Below are positions 63,004 to 64,000 of a stretch of DNA of 64,000 nt, one piece after another. The notes below the pieces were generated by a model. That model was not told where the DNA came from, did not search any database, and saw only the letters and a program-made list of their open reading frames with translations. Origin of the DNA: Janthinobacterium sp. 61 (GTDB taxonomy: Bacteria; Pseudomonadota; Gammaproteobacteria; Burkholderiales; Burkholderiaceae_D); contig NZ_PJMQ01000001.1 of the NCBI RefSeq assembly GCF_002846335.1, positions 5,890,001 to 5,954,000 of the forward strand, written 5' to 3'. Numbering within the stretch: the first letter of the stretch is position 1; every line of letters begins with the position of its first letter. Made by a program: the position numbers and the translations under genes.

Positions 63004-64000
63004 ATGAACCGAGTGCCGACCAGTCCCGATTTCATCGCCGATGCCTTGCAACTCATCGCCTTGCCCGCCTGCGCCTGCGATGCCTGCGGCATGGTGGTCG
63101 CGGTGAATGGCGCCTTGAATGCCTTGCTGGGCAAGGATGTGTCGGGCCGGCTGCTGGCCGACTGTTTTACGGACGCCTACCGCGCGTCGAGCACCAGCAT
63201 GCTGCGTGGCGCGCTGGGTGCGGCCGGGCGCGAGCGGCACTGGGACAGCAGCCTGGAGGGAATGGGTGCCGCCATCGCCGTGCAGGTATGGGCCAAGCCG
63301 TTGCCGGTGGGCGATGGCTTGCCGGGCGCGACTCTGGTGTTTGCCGACATCAGCGTGCAGCAGCGTGACCAGCAAGCCTTGCGCAAGACCTTGCTGGAGC
63401 AACAGGCCATCCTGGAAAGCGCGGCCGTCGGCATCGTGTTTTCCAGGGGCGGCTTCATCGAGGAGTGCAATATCCGCGCCGCCGAGATGCTCGGCTATGC
63501 GCGCCACCAGTTGACTGGCATGCCGGGCGCGGTGCTGTACCGCTCCGCCGAGCATTGCCGCATCCTGGGGCTGGAAGCGGCGCCGCTGCTCTCCAAGGGC
63601 AAGCCCTACCGCACGGAACTGGAATTGCGGCGCCAGGATGGCTCGCTGTTCTGGAGCCGTCTGCACGGGCGCGCCGTCGATCCCTTGAATACGCATGACG
63701 GTACCGTATGGATTATCGAGGACATCAGCGACCATCGGCGTGATGAAGACCAGTTGCGCCGCGCCATGCTGGAAATGCAGGCCGTGATGGATAACGCGCC
63801 GCTGGCCATCGGTTTTCAGCGCGAGAAAGGCGTGCTGCGCTACAACCGGCGCTTTGCCGAATGCTTCGGCTTTGATGGCGACAGCGGCGTGGGCCTGGCC
63901 GTCGCCGACCTTTACCCGTCGCGCGCGGCTTACGAGAACGTGGTGCGGCAAGCGTCGCCCCTGCTGCGGCGCGGCCAGCCGTTCCAGGGCGAGATGGAAA
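63004..64000 (+). CDS. Multi-PAS sensor protein (partial, runs off the window)
   Basis: The frame from ATG 63004 stays open to the window end (332 codons). An in-frame stop at 62986 limits the start. Three PAS-like segments are visible: about 10-120, 130-245 (ILESAAVGIVFSRGGFIEEC, DGSLFWSRLHG, WIIEDISDHRRDEDQL) and from 255 on (VMDNAPLAIGFQREKGVLRYN). Such N-termini usually lead to a GGDEF/EAL or histidine kinase output domain, which is not in the window. Confidence 0.8.
   Translation, partial: MNRVPTSPDFIADALQLIALPACACDACGMVVAVNGALNALLGKDVSGRLLADCFTDAYRASSTSMLRGALGAAGRERHWDSSLEGMGAAIAVQVWAKPLPVGDGLPGATLVFADISVQQRDQQALRKTLLEQQAILESAAVGIVFSRGGFIEECNIRAAEMLGYARHQLTGMPGAVLYRSAEHCRILGLEAAPLLSKGKPYRTELELRRQDGSLFWSRLHGRAVDPLNTHDGTVWIIEDISDHRRDEDQLRRAMLEMQAVMDNAPLAIGFQREKGVLRYNRRFAECFGFDGDSGVGLAVADLYPSRAAYENVVRQASPLLRRGQPFQGEME

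Noticed and set aside
1..64000. CRISPR arrays and rRNA genes
   Set aside because: No regularly spaced repeats and no rRNA sequence were seen.

Overview
This window looks like the chromosome of a betaproteobacterium of the Oxalobacteraceae (a Janthinobacterium, Duganella or Massilia relative). The clues are a GC-rich core, an exosortase-B exopolysaccharide (eps) cluster with PEP-CTERM proteins, and the gene orders murJ/rpsT and rluE-icd-csp-clpS-clpA. The genus is an inference from these families, not a database match.

Region 1 (1-8449) is the right end of an integrative element of lower GC. It carries the tail of a relaxase-like gene, a secreted protein with a duplicated Cys-rich module, an unknown gene, and a compact minus-strand operon. 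That operon encodes a Gabija-like pair (OLD-type ATPase/TOPRIM nuclease plus UvrD-like helicase), followed by a PIN/NYN-like nuclease with two zinc ribbons and a transglutaminase-like Cys-His-Asp protein. A tyrosine recombinase follows, then a tRNA-Arg(CCU) 3' fragment that marks the attachment site. The four-gene operon is the best candidate in the window for a new or extended defence system.

Region 2 (8621-40712) begins with uup and continues with a large polysaccharide locus: CAAX-type protease, epsL, epsB, epsD, epsE, epsF, epsG, xrtB, epsI, a polymerase-like and a flippase-like membrane protein, four glycosyltransferases, a PIG-L deacetylase, two heparinase II/III-type proteins, an asparagine-synthetase-like amidotransferase, an AlgD-like GDP-mannose dehydrogenase and a ManC-type enzyme. 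Together these suggest a mannuronate-containing polymer that may be amidated, built on a lipid carrier, flipped, polymerised and exported. Three low-GC or decayed patches (23979-25086, 25777-26457, 28900-29903) and a truncated nucleotidyltransferase (39019) show that the locus has been remodelled.

Region 3 (40738-45183) holds a serine-acetyltransferase-like gene, a TIGR03790-type gene and two PEP-CTERM proteins, which are plausible clients of the exosortase.

Region 4 (45275-64000) is mostly housekeeping: murJ, rpsT, a DUF192 protein, rluE, icd, a cold shock protein, clpS and clpA. It then has a large secreted tricorn-type protease, an alpha/beta hydrolase-LytS-LytR operon, a PhyH dioxygenase, a PrpR-type sigma-54 activator, and the start of a multi-PAS sensor cut by the window end.
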